The notes under the pieces were generated by a model. That model was not told the origin of the DNA, did not search any database, and worked only from the letters and a program-made list of their open reading frames with translations. 34,421 nt of DNA, taken from positions 1-34,421 of the forward strand of contig JABDQH010000018.1 in the NCBI GenBank assembly GCA_013042375.1, read 5' to 3'. Shown piece after piece: positions 34,152 through 34,421 of the stretch. The stretch comes from Woeseiaceae bacterium. GTDB taxonomy: Bacteria > Pseudomonadota > Gammaproteobacteria > Steroidobacterales > Woeseiaceae. Position 1 is the first letter of the stretch; each line of letters begins with the position of its first letter. The position numbers and the translations under genes are program-made.

Positions 34152-34421
34152 CTAGTTCAGCTTGCTGTCGTCGATTCGGTAAGCCTCGCCATCGATCGAC
34201 TTGAGTCGGGTTCGGCCGTCGCCCGGCTGCACGCCATCGAGGCCGAGCAGGCGACGCGTGTGTTGCATTGGGTCTTCGGGCGACGAAAAATCGGCGCGCA
34301 GGTATGAGCCGCCCTGCTCGCAGATGTAGCGCGCGTAGATCTGGGCACACAGCACGTCCACGTAGTACAGGACGTCGCGAAACACGCCATTGTCACTGAG
34401 AAACTGCGACAGCTCCTCGCG
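34152..34421 (-). CDS. Unknown protein upstream of hdrC, C-terminal 89 residues only
   Basis: The frame is open to the right edge, so the gene starts outside the window. Visible residues include SDNGVFRDVLYYVDVLCAQI, CEQGGSYLRADFSSPED and a C-terminal IDGEAYRIDDSKLN. No domain is recognised. It ends 12 bases before the HdrC start on the same strand and so belongs to the operon. In many sHdr loci an uncharacterised gene (hyp) precedes the second hdrC-hdrB pair, and this partial gene could correspond to it. That is position-based inference only. Confidence 0.6.
   Translation of the reverse strand, partial: REELSQFLSDNGVFRDVLYYVDVLCAQIYARYICEQGGSYLRADFSSPEDPMQHTRRLLGLDGVQPGDGRTRLKSIDGEAYRIDDSKLN

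Overview
The window looks like chromosomal DNA from a GC-rich (roughly 60% by eye) gammaproteobacterium. The glnD-dapD-yffB...dapE gene set, the overlapping yoaA-tsaB pair, a complete pstSCAB/phoU/phoBR set, GTP-type PEP carboxykinase, wax ester/TAG synthase, and a heterodisulfide-reductase-like/lipoyl-carrier operon together suggest an aerobic marine or sediment lineage of the Woeseiales/Chromatiales type. That taxonomic guess is inference only. No rRNA, tRNA, CRISPR array, integrase or transposase gene was seen. Genes are tightly packed: the longest stretch without a gene is about 240 bases (between yoaA and pckG).

Region 1 (1-12.4 kb) is nitrogen/lysine metabolism plus a phosphate island. 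The glnD tail, dapD and a Spx/ArsC-like yffB run rightwards and dapE lies at 6.8 kb. Between yffB and dapE sits a leftward pstS-pstC-pstA-pstB operon. After dapE come leftward dsbB, phoU, a phosphate-type porin, phoR and phoB. Pho-box-like half-sites with 11-bp periodicity lie upstream of the porin and of phoB, each overlapping the stop codon of the preceding gene. A further array lies far away, at 25.5 kb, in front of a PAP2 phosphatase gene, which extends the predicted regulon.

Region 2 (12.4-20.4 kb) is housekeeping: yoaA-tsaB (leftward), pckG (rightward), then a leftward run of glutathione peroxidase, dusA, a methyltransferase and a cyclase-FHA signalling protein. pckG and the cyclase converge on a perfect 22-bp-stem hairpin that resembles a short repeat element used as a terminator.

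Region 3 (20.4-26.96 kb) holds a HAD-PlsC fusion directly followed by a WS/DGAT acyltransferase (a plausible storage-lipid module), the Mg2+ transporter mgtE, the PAP2 phosphatase, a divergent HEXXH metalloprotease-like protein whose best start codon is the unusual ATC, and a small c-type cytochrome lipoprotein.

Region 4 (26.97-34.42 kb, all leftward) is the most interesting part. It is one tightly packed, partly overlapping nine-gene operon that enters from beyond the right edge: an unidentified partial gene, HdrC-like, HdrB-like, an unknown 147-aa protein, a GcvH/LbpA-like lipoyl carrier, an ArsR repressor with the two-cysteine spacing of the SqrR/BigR persulfide sensors, a FadL-type outer-membrane channel, an exported protein with a DUF302-like start, and a long class-V aminotransferase with a cysteine-desulfurase-like active-site cysteine. 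The core resembles the sHdr-LbpA cytoplasmic sulfur-oxidation system. The attached regulator, outer-membrane channel, exported protein and desulfurase-like enzyme suggest a broader sulfur uptake, sensing and oxidation module.
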